A stretch of 64,000 nt of DNA from Ralstonia pickettii (GCF_016466415.2 NZ_CP066772.2:372001-436000), one strand, 5' to 3'; numbered from the stretch's first letter, positions 9,184-18,254 are shown. The notes: generated from the sequence alone by a model not told the origin. Translations and numbers: made by a program.

Positions 9184-10341
9184 ATGGCCCTTGCGATTGC
9201 GCTCGTGCTGATCGTCGTGCTGGCGGTGGGGTTTCACTTTGCCAGCCCCTGGTGGATCACCCCAATCGCCTCCAACTGGGTGCGCATGGACGACACGCTG
9301 ACGATCACCATCGTCATCACCGGTGTGCTGTTTGTCGCCATCAACCTCTTCGTCGTCGCGGCGCTGCTGCGCTATCGCCATCGCGACGGCCAGCGCAACC
9401 AGCGGGCCGCCTACGAGCCGCACAACAAGCGCCTGGAATGGTGGCTGATCGGCATTACCAGCGTGGGTGTGGCGGCGCTGCTTGCGCCGGGCCTGTTCGT
9501 CTATGCCGATTACGTACGGCCGCCACCGAACGCCTTGCAGATGGAAGTGCTCGGCCAGCAGTGGCAATGGCGCTTCCGCTTTGCCGGCCCCGGCGGCAAG
9601 CTCGGCACGACCGACGTGCGCTACATGAGCAACGACAACCCGTTCGGCATGAACCCGGCCGACCCGAACGGACGCGACAACGTCCTGATCGAAACGCCCG
9701 AGTTGCACCTGCCGATCAATCGCCCGATCCAGGTACTGGCGCGCTCGCGCGATGTGCTGCATGACTTTTACGTGCCGCCGTTCCGTGCGCGCATGAATAT
9801 GGTGCCGGGCATGATCACTACGTTCTGGTTCACCCCCACCAAGGCAGGGCGTTACGACATCCTGTGCGCGCAACTCTGCGGCATCGGGCACTCCAACATG
9901 CGCGGTGTGGTGGTCGTGGAAGACGAGGCATCGTTCGCACGTTGGCTCGCACAACAGACCACTTTCGAGCAGCGTCAGAAAGCCAAGGGGCAGGCCGCCG
10001 CCCCTGCTGCGGGCGGACGCGCGCAGGCGTTGGCAGAGCAAGGCCAGACGCTCGCCCAGGCCAAGGGCTGCGTTGCCTGCCACAGCATCGACGGCAGCCA
10101 GCGCGTCGGCCCCACGTGGAAAGGGCTCTACGGCAAGACCGAAACCATGGCCGACGGCAGCACCGCGCACGTCGACGAGGCGTACCTGCGCGCGTTCATC
10201 CGTGACCCGAAGGCGCGGGTGGTGAAGGGCTTCGCGCCGATCATGCCGCCGTTCGATCTGAGCGAGCAGGAGCTGTCGGCGCTGGTTGCATACATCGAAG
10301 CGCAAGGTGGCGATGCCGCATCGACCACGGCGAAACCGTAG
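9184..10341 (+). CDS. coxB: Cytochrome c oxidase subunit II with fused cytochrome c domain
   Basis: Receives electrons and passes them from heme c through CuA to subunit I. The 385-residue protein has hydrophobic segments near residues 1-20, 38-62 and 85-110, an aromatic GQQWQWRF motif, and a complete CuA site CAQLCGIGHSNM (Cys228, Cys232, His236, Met239). An alanine-rich linker leads to a class I cytochrome c domain with CVACH (296-300) and a Met axial ligand probably in the APIMPPF motif. Such fusions define caa3-type oxidases. ATG 9184 follows GGGAGG by about 6 bases; the in-frame GTG 9178 lies in the ribosome site itself. First gene of the oxidase operon. Confidence 0.95.
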   Translation: MALAIALVLIVVLAVGFHFASPWWITPIASNWVRMDDTLTITIVITGVLFVAINLFVVAALLRYRHRDGQRNQRAAYEPHNKRLEWWLIGITSVGVAALLAPGLFVYADYVRPPPNALQMEVLGQQWQWRFRFAGPGGKLGTTDVRYMSNDNPFGMNPADPNGRDNVLIETPELHLPINRPIQVLARSRDVLHDFYVPPFRARMNMVPGMITTFWFTPTKAGRYDILCAQLCGIGHSNMRGVVVVEDEASFARWLAQQTTFEQRQKAKGQAAAPAAGGRAQALAEQGQTLAQAKGCVACHSIDGSQRVGPTWKGLYGKTETMADGSTAHVDEAYLRAFIRDPKARVVKGFAPIMPPFDLSEQELSALVAYIEAQGGDAASTTAKP

Positions 10342-10353
10342 CGAGGAGACGCC

Positions 10354-12153
10354 ATGTCTTACGCACACCCCGACCCCGCGTCCCCCGGCCACGATCTCGC
10401 ACCGCAAAGCTTCTGGACGCGCTACGTCTGGAGCCAGGACCACAAGGTCATCGCGGTGCAGTATTCGCTCACGGCCATCGCCATCGGGCTGGTGGGGCTC
10501 GTGCTGTCGAACCTGATGCGGCTGCAGCTGGGCTTTCCGGGCAAGTTCGACTTTATCGACGCCAACCACTACTACCAGTTCGTCACCATGCACGGAATGA
10601 TCATGGTGATCTACCTGCTCACGGCGCTGTTCCTTGGCGGCTTCGGCAACTACCTGATCCCGCTGATGCTGGGCGCGCGCGACATGGTGTTTCCGTTTCT
10701 GAACATGCTCAGCTATTGGGTGTATCTGCTGGCCGTGCTGGTGCTGGTAGCGAGCTTTTTCGTGCCGGGCGGGCCTACCGGTGCGGGTTGGACGTTGTAT
10801 CCGCCGCAGGCGATCCTGCCGGGCACGCCGGGCACCGAATGGGGCATCGTGCTGATGCTGGTGTCGCTCGCGATCTTCATCGTGGCGGCCACCATGGGCG
10901 GGCTCAACTACGTGACCACCACGCTGCAGGCGCGAACGCGCGGCATGACGCTCATGCGCATGCCGCTCACGGTATGGGGCATCTTTACGGCGACCGTGCT
11001 GGCGCTGCTGGCGTTTCCCGCGCTGTTTGTGTCGGCCATCATGATGCTGCTCGACAAGACGCTGGGCACCAGCTTCTTCATGCCGGCGGTGGTGTCGATG
11101 GGGCAGCAGCTGAACCACAGCGGCGGCAGCCCGCTGCTGTTCCAGCACCTGTTCTGGTTCTTCGGACACCCCGAGGTGTACATCGTCGCGCTGCCCGCCT
11201 TCGGCATCGTGTCGGACCTCATCAGCACGCACGCGCGCAAGAATATCTTCGGCTACCGGATGATGGTGTGGGCCATCCTCATCATCGGTGTGCTGTCGTT
11301 CGTCGTCTGGGCGCACCACATGTTCGTGGCGGGCATGAACCCGTACTTCGGGTTCTTCTTTGCCACCACCACGCTCATCATCGCCATCCCGACCGCGCTC
11401 AAGGTCTACAACTGGGTGCTGACGCTGTGGCGGGGCGACATCCACCTGACCGTACCGATGCTGTTTGCCATCGGCTTCATCAGCACGTTCGTGATCGGCG
11501 GGTTGACGGGGCTGTTCCTCGGCAACGTCAGCGTCGACATTCCGCTTTCCAACACGTACTTCGTGGTCGCGCACTTCCATATGGTGATGGGCGTCTCACC
11601 GATCCTCGTGGTGTTCGGCGGGCTCTACCACTGGTATCCCAAGGTGACGGGCCGCATGCTGAACGACACGCTGGGGCGCGCGCATTTCTGGATCACCTTC
11701 ATCGGCACGTACCTGATCTACTTCCCGATGCATTACCTGGGTGTGCTCGGCATGCCCCGCCGGTACTACGCGTATGAGGGTTACAGCTTCATCCCGCCGT
11801 CCGCGCAGACGCTGAACACGTTCATCACCGTCATCGCCATCATCGTAGGGCTGGCGCAGCTGCTGTTCCTCTTCAACCTGGCGTGGAGCCTCGTGCGCGG
11901 CAGGAAGGCCGAGGCCAACCCGTGGCGGGCGACCACGCTCGAATGGCAGACGCCGCAGACACCGCCCGTGCACGGCAACTGGGGGCCGACGCTGCCGGTG
12001 GTCTACCGGTGGGCATACGAATACAGCCCGCCCGGCCGTGCGGATGACTTCGTGCCGCAGAACGAACCGCCCACCGGCGCCCCCGACATGGGAGCGGAAA
12101 CGGAAGCGGCGCCGGCAACCTCCATCCTCCCCGCCAGCGGGGTGCGCACATGA
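10354..12153 (+). CDS. ctaD: Cytochrome c oxidase subunit I
   Basis: Catalytic heme-copper subunit that reduces oxygen to water and pumps protons. The 599-residue protein has about 12 membrane helices and all expected ligands: His in VTMHGM (heme a), GHPEVY (CuB His, cross-linked Tyr and the proton-channel Glu of A1-type enzymes), WAHHMF (two CuB His) and VAHFHMVMG (heme a3 and heme a His). A soluble C-terminal tail of about 80 residues rich in Pro and Glu is longer than in the minimal subunit. A GAGGAG site lies about 7 bases before the ATG, 12 bases after coxB. The gene overlaps the next by 4 bases. Confidence 0.96.
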   Translation: MSYAHPDPASPGHDLAPQSFWTRYVWSQDHKVIAVQYSLTAIAIGLVGLVLSNLMRLQLGFPGKFDFIDANHYYQFVTMHGMIMVIYLLTALFLGGFGNYLIPLMLGARDMVFPFLNMLSYWVYLLAVLVLVASFFVPGGPTGAGWTLYPPQAILPGTPGTEWGIVLMLVSLAIFIVAATMGGLNYVTTTLQARTRGMTLMRMPLTVWGIFTATVLALLAFPALFVSAIMMLLDKTLGTSFFMPAVVSMGQQLNHSGGSPLLFQHLFWFFGHPEVYIVALPAFGIVSDLISTHARKNIFGYRMMVWAILIIGVLSFVVWAHHMFVAGMNPYFGFFFATTTLIIAIPTALKVYNWVLTLWRGDIHLTVPMLFAIGFISTFVIGGLTGLFLGNVSVDIPLSNTYFVVAHFHMVMGVSPILVVFGGLYHWYPKVTGRMLNDTLGRAHFWITFIGTYLIYFPMHYLGVLGMPRRYYAYEGYSFIPPSAQTLNTFITVIAIIVGLAQLLFLFNLAWSLVRGRKAEANPWRATTLEWQTPQTPPVHGNWGPTLPVVYRWAYEYSPPGRADDFVPQNEPPTGAPDMGAETEAAPATSILPASGVRT

Positions 12154-12758
12154 CGACCCTGCCCCGCCACTTCGCACCCAATGCGTCGCCCGCATTGCCC
12201 CACGCGGGGCGCATTGGCCTGCGCGTCTTCATGGCCGTGGTGACGGCGCTGTTCTCGTTGCTGATCCTCGCCTATGCCATGCGGATGCGCGAGCCGGACT
12301 GGATGCCGGTTCCGCACCCGGTTCTGCTGTGGTGGAACACCGGCGTGCTGGCGTTGGCCAGCGCCGCCATGGAACTGGCACGGCGCGCGCGCGCGCACCT
12401 CACAATCTGGCTGCTAGCGGGTGGCGCGCTTGCCGCACTGTTCGTCTTCGGCCAATGGGCAGCGTGGCAGCAACTGTCGGCCACCGGGCAAGGCGTGGCG
12501 GTCAACCCGTCCAACAGCTTTTTGTATGTGTTCACCGGCCTGCATGCGGCGCATGTCATCGGTGGCCTCGTCGTCTGGGCGGTGACGGTGGCACGCGTGC
12601 GCAAGCATGCCGATCGCACCCGGCGTGCCATTGACCTCTGCGCGACGTACTGGCACTTCCTGCTGGCCGTGTGGCTCGTGCTGCTGGCCGCGATGTGGTG
12701 GATCACGCCCGCCTTCGTCAGCGCCATCTGCGGGCCGTTGTACGGAGCCACGCCATGA
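12150..12758 (+). CDS. Cytochrome c oxidase subunit III-like protein (first copy)
   Basis: The 202-residue membrane protein belongs to the heme-copper oxidase subunit III family, with five predicted helices and the family features FTGLHAAHVIGGLVVW and ATYWHFLLAVWLVLL. It starts with ATGA overlapping the ctaD stop, so it is translationally coupled. It is shorter and more diverged than the subunit III gene that follows, and the two appear to be paralogues. Subunit III stabilises the catalytic core; whether both copies enter one complex cannot be seen here. Confidence 0.86.
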   Translation: MTTLPRHFAPNASPALPHAGRIGLRVFMAVVTALFSLLILAYAMRMREPDWMPVPHPVLLWWNTGVLALASAAMELARRARAHLTIWLLAGGALAALFVFGQWAAWQQLSATGQGVAVNPSNSFLYVFTGLHAAHVIGGLVVWAVTVARVRKHADRTRRAIDLCATYWHFLLAVWLVLLAAMWWITPAFVSAICGPLYGATP

Positions 12759-13447
12759 GCAACCCCACGCTTCCCACCGACTCAACCCACGCCTTGCCCG
12801 AGGGCTGGCCCGGCATCGTCAACGATTGGTCGGGCGACCGCGAAACCTTCAAGGTGCCGTGGGGCAAGGCCATGATGTGGATCTTCCTGCTGTCGGACAC
12901 CTTCGTCTTCAGCAGTTTCCTGATCGGCTACATGACGGTGCGCATGTCGACCACGGTGCCGTGGCCCGATACGGCCGAAGTGTTCGGCATGAAGATCGGG
13001 GGCGTGGAGGTGCCGTTGCTGCTGATCGCCATCATGACCTTCGTGCTCATCAGCAGCAGCGGCACCATGGCCATGGCCGTCAACTTCGGATACCGGCGCA
13101 ATGCAAAGCGTGCCGCCGCGCTCATGCTGGCCACGGCATTGCTGGGGGTCTGCTTCGTCAGCTTGCAGGCGTTCGAATGGACCAAGCTGATCGTGCTCGA
13201 AGGCGTGCGCCCCTGGGGCAACCCCCTGGGTGCAGCTCAGTTTGGCGCGTGCTTCTTCATGATCACCGGGTTCCACGGCTTTCACGTGACTTGCGGCGTG
13301 ATCTACCTGCTGCTGGTCGCACGCAAGATCCGGCAACCGGGCTTTGCCGAGCACGGCAACTTCCAGATCGTGGAGATCGCGGGCCTCTACTGGCACTTCG
13401 TCGATCTCGTCTGGGTGTTCATCTTCGCGTTGTTCTACCTGTGGTGA
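12755..13447 (+). CDS. coxC: Cytochrome c oxidase subunit III (second copy)
   Basis: This 230-residue subunit III has the conserved MMWIFLLSDTFVFSSF helix, a Glu in LQAFEWTKL, MITGFHGFHVTCGV and AGLYWHFVDLVWVFIFALFYLW at the C-terminus, all strong hallmarks. The start is ATG 12755, overlapping the previous stop as ATGA; a longer in-frame reading from upstream runs through the previous gene and is not real. With the preceding paralogue this makes two adjacent subunit III genes in one operon. Confidence 0.93.
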   Translation: MSNPTLPTDSTHALPEGWPGIVNDWSGDRETFKVPWGKAMMWIFLLSDTFVFSSFLIGYMTVRMSTTVPWPDTAEVFGMKIGGVEVPLLLIAIMTFVLISSSGTMAMAVNFGYRRNAKRAAALMLATALLGVCFVSLQAFEWTKLIVLEGVRPWGNPLGAAQFGACFFMITGFHGFHVTCGVIYLLLVARKIRQPGFAEHGNFQIVEIAGLYWHFVDLVWVFIFALFYLW

Positions 13448-13454
13448 GGCAGCC

Positions 13455-13802
13455 ATGAACCACACCGACCCATCGCCCACACCCGTAGCACCAGACAGCC
13501 ACGGCCAGCAGCACAGCATCAGCGTCTACCTGAAAATCTGGGGCCTGCTGTTCGTGCTCAGCACGCTGTCGTACCTGGTCGATTACTTTCGCGTGGAAGG
13601 CCTCACACGCTGGGTGCTGATCGTCGTGCTGATGATCGCCAAGGCGGGGCTGATCGTCTCTGTGTTCATGCACATGATGTGGGAGCGGTTGGCACTGGTG
13701 TACGCCATTCTCATGCCGCCGCTCGCGTTGCTGGTGCTGATGGTATTGATGGCCGCGGAAGCGCATCACACCTTTGGGATGCGCGCCCTCTTCTTCCATT
13801 GA
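13455..13802 (+). CDS. Cytochrome c oxidase subunit IV (CyoD/CoxF-like small subunit)
   Basis: Small 115-residue protein with a hydrophilic N-terminal 25 residues and three membrane helices (about 27-45, 52-75 and 80-100). The pattern ISVYLKIWGLLFVLSTLSY, KAGLIVSVFMHM and a final helix is typical of the prokaryotic subunit IV of heme-copper oxidases, an assembly and stability subunit. It follows the subunit III gene by 7 bases with a GAGGCAGCC-like site and is the last gene of the operon. Confidence 0.88.
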   Translation: MNHTDPSPTPVAPDSHGQQHSISVYLKIWGLLFVLSTLSYLVDYFRVEGLTRWVLIVVLMIAKAGLIVSVFMHMMWERLALVYAILMPPLALLVLMVLMAAEAHHTFGMRALFFH

Positions 13803-13820
13803 GCGCCGTTCAGCGCGCCG

Positions 13821-15056
13821 TCAAGCAACGGCCGTCGCATCCAGCGCCTGCGTGAAATCCGCCACCAGATCGGCCTCATCCTCAATGCCGACCGACACGC
13901 GCACAAGCGAATCGGCAATGCCCATCGACGCGCGGCGCTCGGCACCCATTTCCCAGTAGATGGTGGGGGCGACCGGAATCACCAGCGTGCGCGTGTCGCC
14001 CAGGTGCGTGGCGCGCACGGCGTAGCGCAGGTGGTCGAGCATGTCGACGTAGTCGGCGCCGTCAACCAGTTCGAAGCTCAGCAGGCCGCCGTAGTGGCGG
14101 AACAGCTCCGTGGCGCGGGCGTGCTGGGGGTGCTGCGGCAGGCCGGGGTAGTAAACACGTGCCACCTTCGGTTGCGCGGCCAGCGTGCGGGCCAGCGCCA
14201 GCGCATTGCTGCAGGTGCGGTCAACGCGCAAGGCCATCGTCTCGGCACCCACGGCAATGCGATGCGCGGCATCGGCAATCAACGTCGCACCCTGGTCGCG
14301 CAGGCCCTTCTTGCGGATCTGCTGGATGCCCTGCATTTCCGGCTTGGCCTTGCGGTAGGCCGGATAGATGTTCGGGTAGGCCGCCCAGTCGAACAGGCCC
14401 GTATCCACCACCGCGCCGCCCAGCGCGTTACCGTGCCCGCCGATGTACTTGGACAGCGAATGCACAACCAGGCTGGCCTGCGCATCGCGCGCGCGGAACA
14501 GCCACGGCGAGGTCATCGTGCTGTCGACCACGTAGATCAGGCCGCGTGCCTTGCATACGTCGCCAATGCCCTTCAGATCCGCCACTTGCGTGCGGGGGTT
14601 GGCAATGGTTTCCACAAAGACGAGGCGCGTATTCGGCTGCACCGCGTCGGCCACCGCCTGGGCCGACGTGGCATCGACGAACGTCACCTCCACCCCCAGG
14701 TTGCGCAGCGTTTCGAACACGCTGTTGGTATTGCCGAACAGGAAGGCGCTGGAGACCACGTGGTCCCCCGCGCGCAGCATGGTCGAGAACACCGCCATGA
14801 TGGCTGCCATGCCGGTGGCGAAGCACGCGGTGGCCACACCGGCTTCCATCATCGTGATCTTGGCTTCGAGTGCGGCCGTGGTCGGGTTGCCCTGGCGCGC
14901 GTAGGTGTAGCCGGGCTTGCCCTGGAACACGTCGATCAGCTCGCGCGTATCGGTATAGCCGTACGTGGTGGACGTGTGCAGCGGCTTGTGGATGGCGTAG
15001 TGCTCGACGCCGGCTTCGCGGTCGGCGTGCAGGAGGGCGGTGGTCAGTCCGGTCAT
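13821..15056 (-). CDS. Cys/Met metabolism PLP-dependent enzyme (cystathionine gamma-synthase/beta-lyase family)
   Basis: Fold-type I PLP enzyme of 411 residues. It has the active-site Tyr region YTYARQGNPT, CFATGMAAI for phosphate binding, VVDSTMTSPW with the PLP-binding Asp, and SLVVHSLSKYIGGHGNALGG containing the Schiff-base lysine. Family members act on cystathionine, O-acetyl- or O-succinylhomoserine, or methionine; sequence reading alone does not decide which. It is convergent with the oxidase operon (18 bases between stops) and precedes the Nramp-like operon, which ends just upstream of it in the same direction. Confidence 0.85.
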   Translation of the reverse strand: MTGLTTALLHADREAGVEHYAIHKPLHTSTTYGYTDTRELIDVFQGKPGYTYARQGNPTTAALEAKITMMEAGVATACFATGMAAIMAVFSTMLRAGDHVVSSAFLFGNTNSVFETLRNLGVEVTFVDATSAQAVADAVQPNTRLVFVETIANPRTQVADLKGIGDVCKARGLIYVVDSTMTSPWLFRARDAQASLVVHSLSKYIGGHGNALGGAVVDTGLFDWAAYPNIYPAYRKAKPEMQGIQQIRKKGLRDQGATLIADAAHRIAVGAETMALRVDRTCSNALALARTLAAQPKVARVYYPGLPQHPQHARATELFRHYGGLLSFELVDGADYVDMLDHLRYAVRATHLGDTRTLVIPVAPTIYWEMGAERRASMGIADSLVRVSVGIEDEADLVADFTQALDATAVA

Positions 15057-15140
15057 GGCAGGGGCAACAGAAAGGCGGGAAAGCGCGGGAAACAGCAGGA
15101 AAGTCTCGCATTATCGCGCGATTTCCGGCCTGCCAGCGCG

Positions 15141-16412
15141 TTACGCCCCCCGCACCGCCAGCACGAAGAACAGCAGCGTGCTGGCGCACATGCACAGCGT
15201 CGCCACCCAGGCCGTGCCATGCAGCAGCCGCGAACTGCAAAACGGCCCCATCACCGCCTTGCGGCGCGACATCAACTGCAGCATCACCATGACGGGTGTG
15301 GCCGCTACACCATTGAGCACGGCGGCCCAATACAGCAACTTGAAGGGCTCAATGGGCAGGAACACCATCACCATGGCCGCCACCATCACGAGCGCCAGGA
15401 AGAGGTAGAACTTGGGCGCGTGATGCACCTTGGCTTCCAGGCTGCTATGCCACTTGAAGGCCTCCGCTGCGGCATAGGCGGCGGAGCCTGCGAGCACCGG
15501 CACCGCCAGCAGCCCCGTGCCGATCACCCCCACCGCAAACAACATCTGCGCAAAGCGGCCGGCCACCGGCTTGAGCGCTTCGGCGGCCTGCGCACAGGTT
15601 TCGATTTGCGTGATGCCGTGCGTGTGCAGCGCATAGGCGGCCGTCAGCATGATGCAGAAGGCGATGAGCGCCGACACCGCCATCCCGACCGTGGTGTCGA
15701 TGCGAATGCGTGCGAGCTGGTCCTTCGCCTGCCACGGCGCTTTCTTGAGGGGCGCTTCGTCTTCGGCCAGCCGTGTTTCTTCGACCTCGCCCGCGGCTTG
15801 CCAGACAAACAGATACGGGCTGATGGTGGTGCCGAACACCGCGATAAGCGTCATTGCGTAGTCCTTGGACCACCGCATCCGCGGCACCACGGTGTCGTGC
15901 AGTGCACGCGCCCAGTCGACCTGCACGACAAACGCCGTGGCAACGTACGCGAGCAGCGACAACGCAATCCATTGCAGATAGCGCGCATACCGCCGATACG
16001 GCATCCAGATTTGCAGCACGAGCGTCAGCACCGCAAAGAAGCATGCATACCACGCCGTGGCTCCGCCCACGAGCAGCCGCACGCTGTCGCCCATGGCCGC
16101 AATGTCCGCTCCGACGTTGATGACGTTGGCCACCGTCACCAGCGCCACGAACGCATACGCCAGCCACGGCGAGTGGTGCCGCCGGATGTTGGCCACCACG
16201 CCCTGGCCGGACACCCGTCCCAGACGCGCGCTGACGAGCTGGATCGAAATCATCAGGGGCAGCGTGAGCAGCAGTGTCCACAGCATGCTAGTGCCCACCT
16301 GCGCGCCAGCCTGTGCATACGTGGCGATGCCGCTCGGGTCGTCATCCGCCGCACCGGTGATGAAGCCGGGCCCCAGCCGGCGGTACCACGGGGTGTCGTT
16401 TGCCGCGGGCAC
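15141..16412 (-). CDS. Nramp-family metal transporter with atypical metal-site motifs
   Basis: Inner-membrane protein of about 423 residues and 11 helices, clearly Nramp-like (RRLGPGFITGAADDDPSG at the first helix). Where classical Mn/Fe Nramps have DPGN in helix 1 and a MPHN-type motif in helix 6, this protein has DPSG and TTISPYLFVWQ, so the Asn and Met metal ligands are absent. It belongs to a less studied clade whose substrate I cannot name. The start is uncertain: the frame stays open far upstream, overlapping the neighbouring genes. GTG 16412, 7 bases after the stop of the small hydrophilic gene, gives a normal-length protein. Third gene of a probable YetF-like / small protein / Nramp operon. 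Confidence 0.82.
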   Translation of the reverse strand: MPAANDTPWYRRLGPGFITGAADDDPSGIATYAQAGAQVGTSMLWTLLLTLPLMISIQLVSARLGRVSGQGVVANIRRHHSPWLAYAFVALVTVANVINVGADIAAMGDSVRLLVGGATAWYACFFAVLTLVLQIWMPYRRYARYLQWIALSLLAYVATAFVVQVDWARALHDTVVPRMRWSKDYAMTLIAVFGTTISPYLFVWQAAGEVEETRLAEDEAPLKKAPWQAKDQLARIRIDTTVGMAVSALIAFCIMLTAAYALHTHGITQIETCAQAAEALKPVAGRFAQMLFAVGVIGTGLLAVPVLAGSAAYAAAEAFKWHSSLEAKVHHAPKFYLFLALVMVAAMVMVFLPIEPFKLLYWAAVLNGVAATPVMVMLQLMSRRKAVMGPFCSSRLLHGTAWVATLCMCASTLLFFVLAVRGA

Positions 16413-16419
16413 GCTGGGC

Positions 16420-16686
16420 TTAGCTGCGGTTTTCGGTGGGCGGCGCCTCGGGCGTCTGCTCGCCGGGGTCGTGCAGCTTGTCGCGTGTGATGCCTGGCGG
16501 CACCTCGCCCTGGCGTATGCGGCGCAGCGTGTCGTGCCGGCTTTGCGGCTTGGGTGCCGTGCTGCCGGTGCGGCCCGCTTCCGCATTGGCCGGCCGGTCG
16601 CCTGGCTTGCGGTGCGACTCGGCCTGTTCCCAATCGGCCTGACGCTGTTCGGCGTCCCGGTTTTCCTTCTGTTGCTTGTCTCGCAT
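16420..16686 (-). CDS. Small highly charged hydrophilic protein
   Basis: An 88-residue protein dominated by Arg, Lys, Glu, Gln, Asp and Pro, with no hydrophobic segment and probably disordered. The central part, RHDTLRRIRQGEVPPGITRDKLHDPGEQ, looks like a conserved recognition block. GGAG lies 7 bases before the ATG, and the gene sits between the YetF-like and Nramp-like genes with short gaps (34 and 7 bases), so it is probably real and co-transcribed. I do not know a function; an accessory or stress role with the membrane proteins is only a guess. Confidence 0.6.
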   Translation of the reverse strand: MRDKQQKENRDAEQRQADWEQAESHRKPGDRPANAEAGRTGSTAPKPQSRHDTLRRIRQGEVPPGITRDKLHDPGEQTPEAPPTENRS

Positions 16687-16720
16687 GGTTCGCTCCGGTG
16701 TGGTGTGCAGGTTTGAGAAC

Positions 16721-17212
16721 TCAGCGGCGCTTGCGGATCAAGCTGACCTGTCCGTTGCGCTCCAGAATGGCGGCCTCTACATCGTCCAGCGTGCGCGCAC
16801 CCAAGGTCTGGCGCACGCTCTCCTGCACATCGCCCACGGTGATGAGTGCCGCATCCATCTCGCCCTGGTTGAACCGGCCTTCGCGATAGACCTCGCGTTG
16901 GCGGCCCGCGATGAACCGCTCGAGCTGGGGCAGCCGCACGCACGCCCACCCCAGCAGACGGTGCACGGCCACCAGCGCGAGCGACGCCGATATCGTTGCT
17001 ACAAACGGCGACGCGCCGACAATCGCGCGGCTCAGCGTCGCCCCGAGCAACACGGCGACCACAAAGTCGAACGGTGCACGCTGCCCGAACGAGCGTCGGC
17101 CCGACAGGCGCACCAGCGCCAGCCCGATGGCGAACACCACCACCGCACGCATCGCGGTTTGCAGCAGGTTGAGATCCTTGCCTTCGCCAAAGAGGAACAG
17201 CAGCGTATCCAT
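16721..17212 (-). CDS. YetF/DUF421-family membrane protein
   Basis: A 163-residue protein with three N-terminal helices (about 14-35, 42-65 and 68-88) followed by a soluble C-terminal domain. RLSGRRSFGQRAPFDFVVAVLLGATLSRAI is the hallmark of the YetF/DUF421 family, whose role is poorly known. ATG 17212 is preceded by GGGAGG at about 5 bases; the upstream in-frame extension is non-coding. It is the first gene of the minus-strand operon with the small hydrophilic protein and Nramp-like transporter, divergent from a short-chain dehydrogenase. Confidence 0.83.
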   Translation of the reverse strand: MDTLLFLFGEGKDLNLLQTAMRAVVVFAIGLALVRLSGRRSFGQRAPFDFVVAVLLGATLSRAIVGASPFVATISASLALVAVHRLLGWACVRLPQLERFIAGRQREVYREGRFNQGEMDAALITVGDVQESVRQTLGARTLDDVEAAILERNGQVSLIRKRR

Positions 17213-17370
17213 TGCGCCTCCCGTGGTGGATATGAAGTCTTTTCGACCACCAGAGCAAGCCGCGTGCCGCCCGGTATGCGCTCGAGAGTCGCCACTCAAG
17301 TCACACGCGCGCCCAATGGCATGCCGCATGCTGCAAGCCGGTGTATCCACACCGTCATAGCGAGCCCGCC

Positions 17371-18231
17371 ATGCCCGACCAGCCCCAACAGCAACCGCCC
17401 CAACACCAGGACCGCCAGCCCGGCACCGAAGCCAACATGACGCCACGCCCGCAATCCGAGATGGCCAATTACGTGGGCAGCGGCAAGCTCACCGACAAAG
17501 TGGCCATCGTCACCGGGGGCGACAGCGGCATCGGCCGCGCGGTCGCCATCGGCTTTGCCAAGGAAGGCGCCGATGTGCTGATCGCGTACCTGGACGAACA
17601 CGACGACGCCAACCAGACCTGCCGCCTCGTCCGCGCGACGGGCCGCCGCTGCGAGGCCATTGCCGGCGACCTGGGCGACGAGGCGCATGCCCGTGCGGTC
17701 ATCACGCAGGCGGTGGCCACCTTCGGCAAGATCGACATCGTGGTAAGCAACGCGGCGGAACAGCACCCGCAGCAAAGCCTGGCCGACATCGATGCGGCAC
17801 AGTTGGAACGTACATTCCGCACGAACGTTTTTGCGATGTTCTATTTGATCCGCGCCGCGCTGCCGCACCTGCATGAAGGCGCCCGCATCATCACGACCAC
17901 GTCGGTCACCGCGTTTCGCGGCAGCGGCCATCTGGTGGACTACGCCGCCACCAAGGGCGCGATCGTGGCGTTCACGCGTTCACTGGCGCAGCAGCTCGCG
18001 GACAAGAGCATCCTGGTGAACGCGGTGGCACCGGGGCCGATCTGGACACCGTTGATCCCGTCCACGTTCGATGCGGAGCACGTCGCAAAATTCGGCAGCA
18101 AGGAGCCACTGGGCCGCGCGGGCCAGCCCGATGAAGTGGCGCCTTGCTACATCTTTCTTGCATCTGCCGATGCAAGTTACATGACGGGCCAGACGCTGCA
18201 TCCGAATGGGGGGGAGATCGTCAATGGGTGA
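17371..18231 (+). CDS. Short-chain dehydrogenase/reductase (general-stress type)
   Basis: NAD(P)-dependent oxidoreductase of 286 residues. After a Gln/Pro-rich N-terminal tail of about 30 residues come the cofactor motif VAIVTGGDSGIGRA (about residues 42-55), the NAA motif (VVSNAAEQHPQQ), the catalytic Ser (TTTSVTAFRGSG) and YAATKG containing the YxxxK pair. The tail and GGDSGIG form resemble the YhdF/GSP39 stress-related SDR subgroup. Substrate unknown. ATG 17371 was chosen over GTG 17341 for its family-like start. It is monocistronic, with 23 bases to the convergent porin gene. Confidence 0.87.
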   Translation: MPDQPQQQPPQHQDRQPGTEANMTPRPQSEMANYVGSGKLTDKVAIVTGGDSGIGRAVAIGFAKEGADVLIAYLDEHDDANQTCRLVRATGRRCEAIAGDLGDEAHARAVITQAVATFGKIDIVVSNAAEQHPQQSLADIDAAQLERTFRTNVFAMFYLIRAALPHLHEGARIITTTSVTAFRGSGHLVDYAATKGAIVAFTRSLAQQLADKSILVNAVAPGPIWTPLIPSTFDAEHVAKFGSKEPLGRAGQPDEVAPCYIFLASADASYMTGQTLHPNGGEIVNG

Positions 18232-18254
18232 CTGAGCGCTTGCCCTCTACATCA

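Noticed and set aside
9136-11580. 814-residue minus-strand open frame over coxB/ctaD
   Set aside because: Antisense of oxidase subunits with all metal ligands present; no recognisable protein features.
16413-17258. Long N-terminal extension of the Nramp-like frame (705-residue reading)
   Set aside because: The extension overlaps the YetF-like and small-protein genes in another frame and is Arg/Pro-rich noise; the transporter homology starts near 16400.
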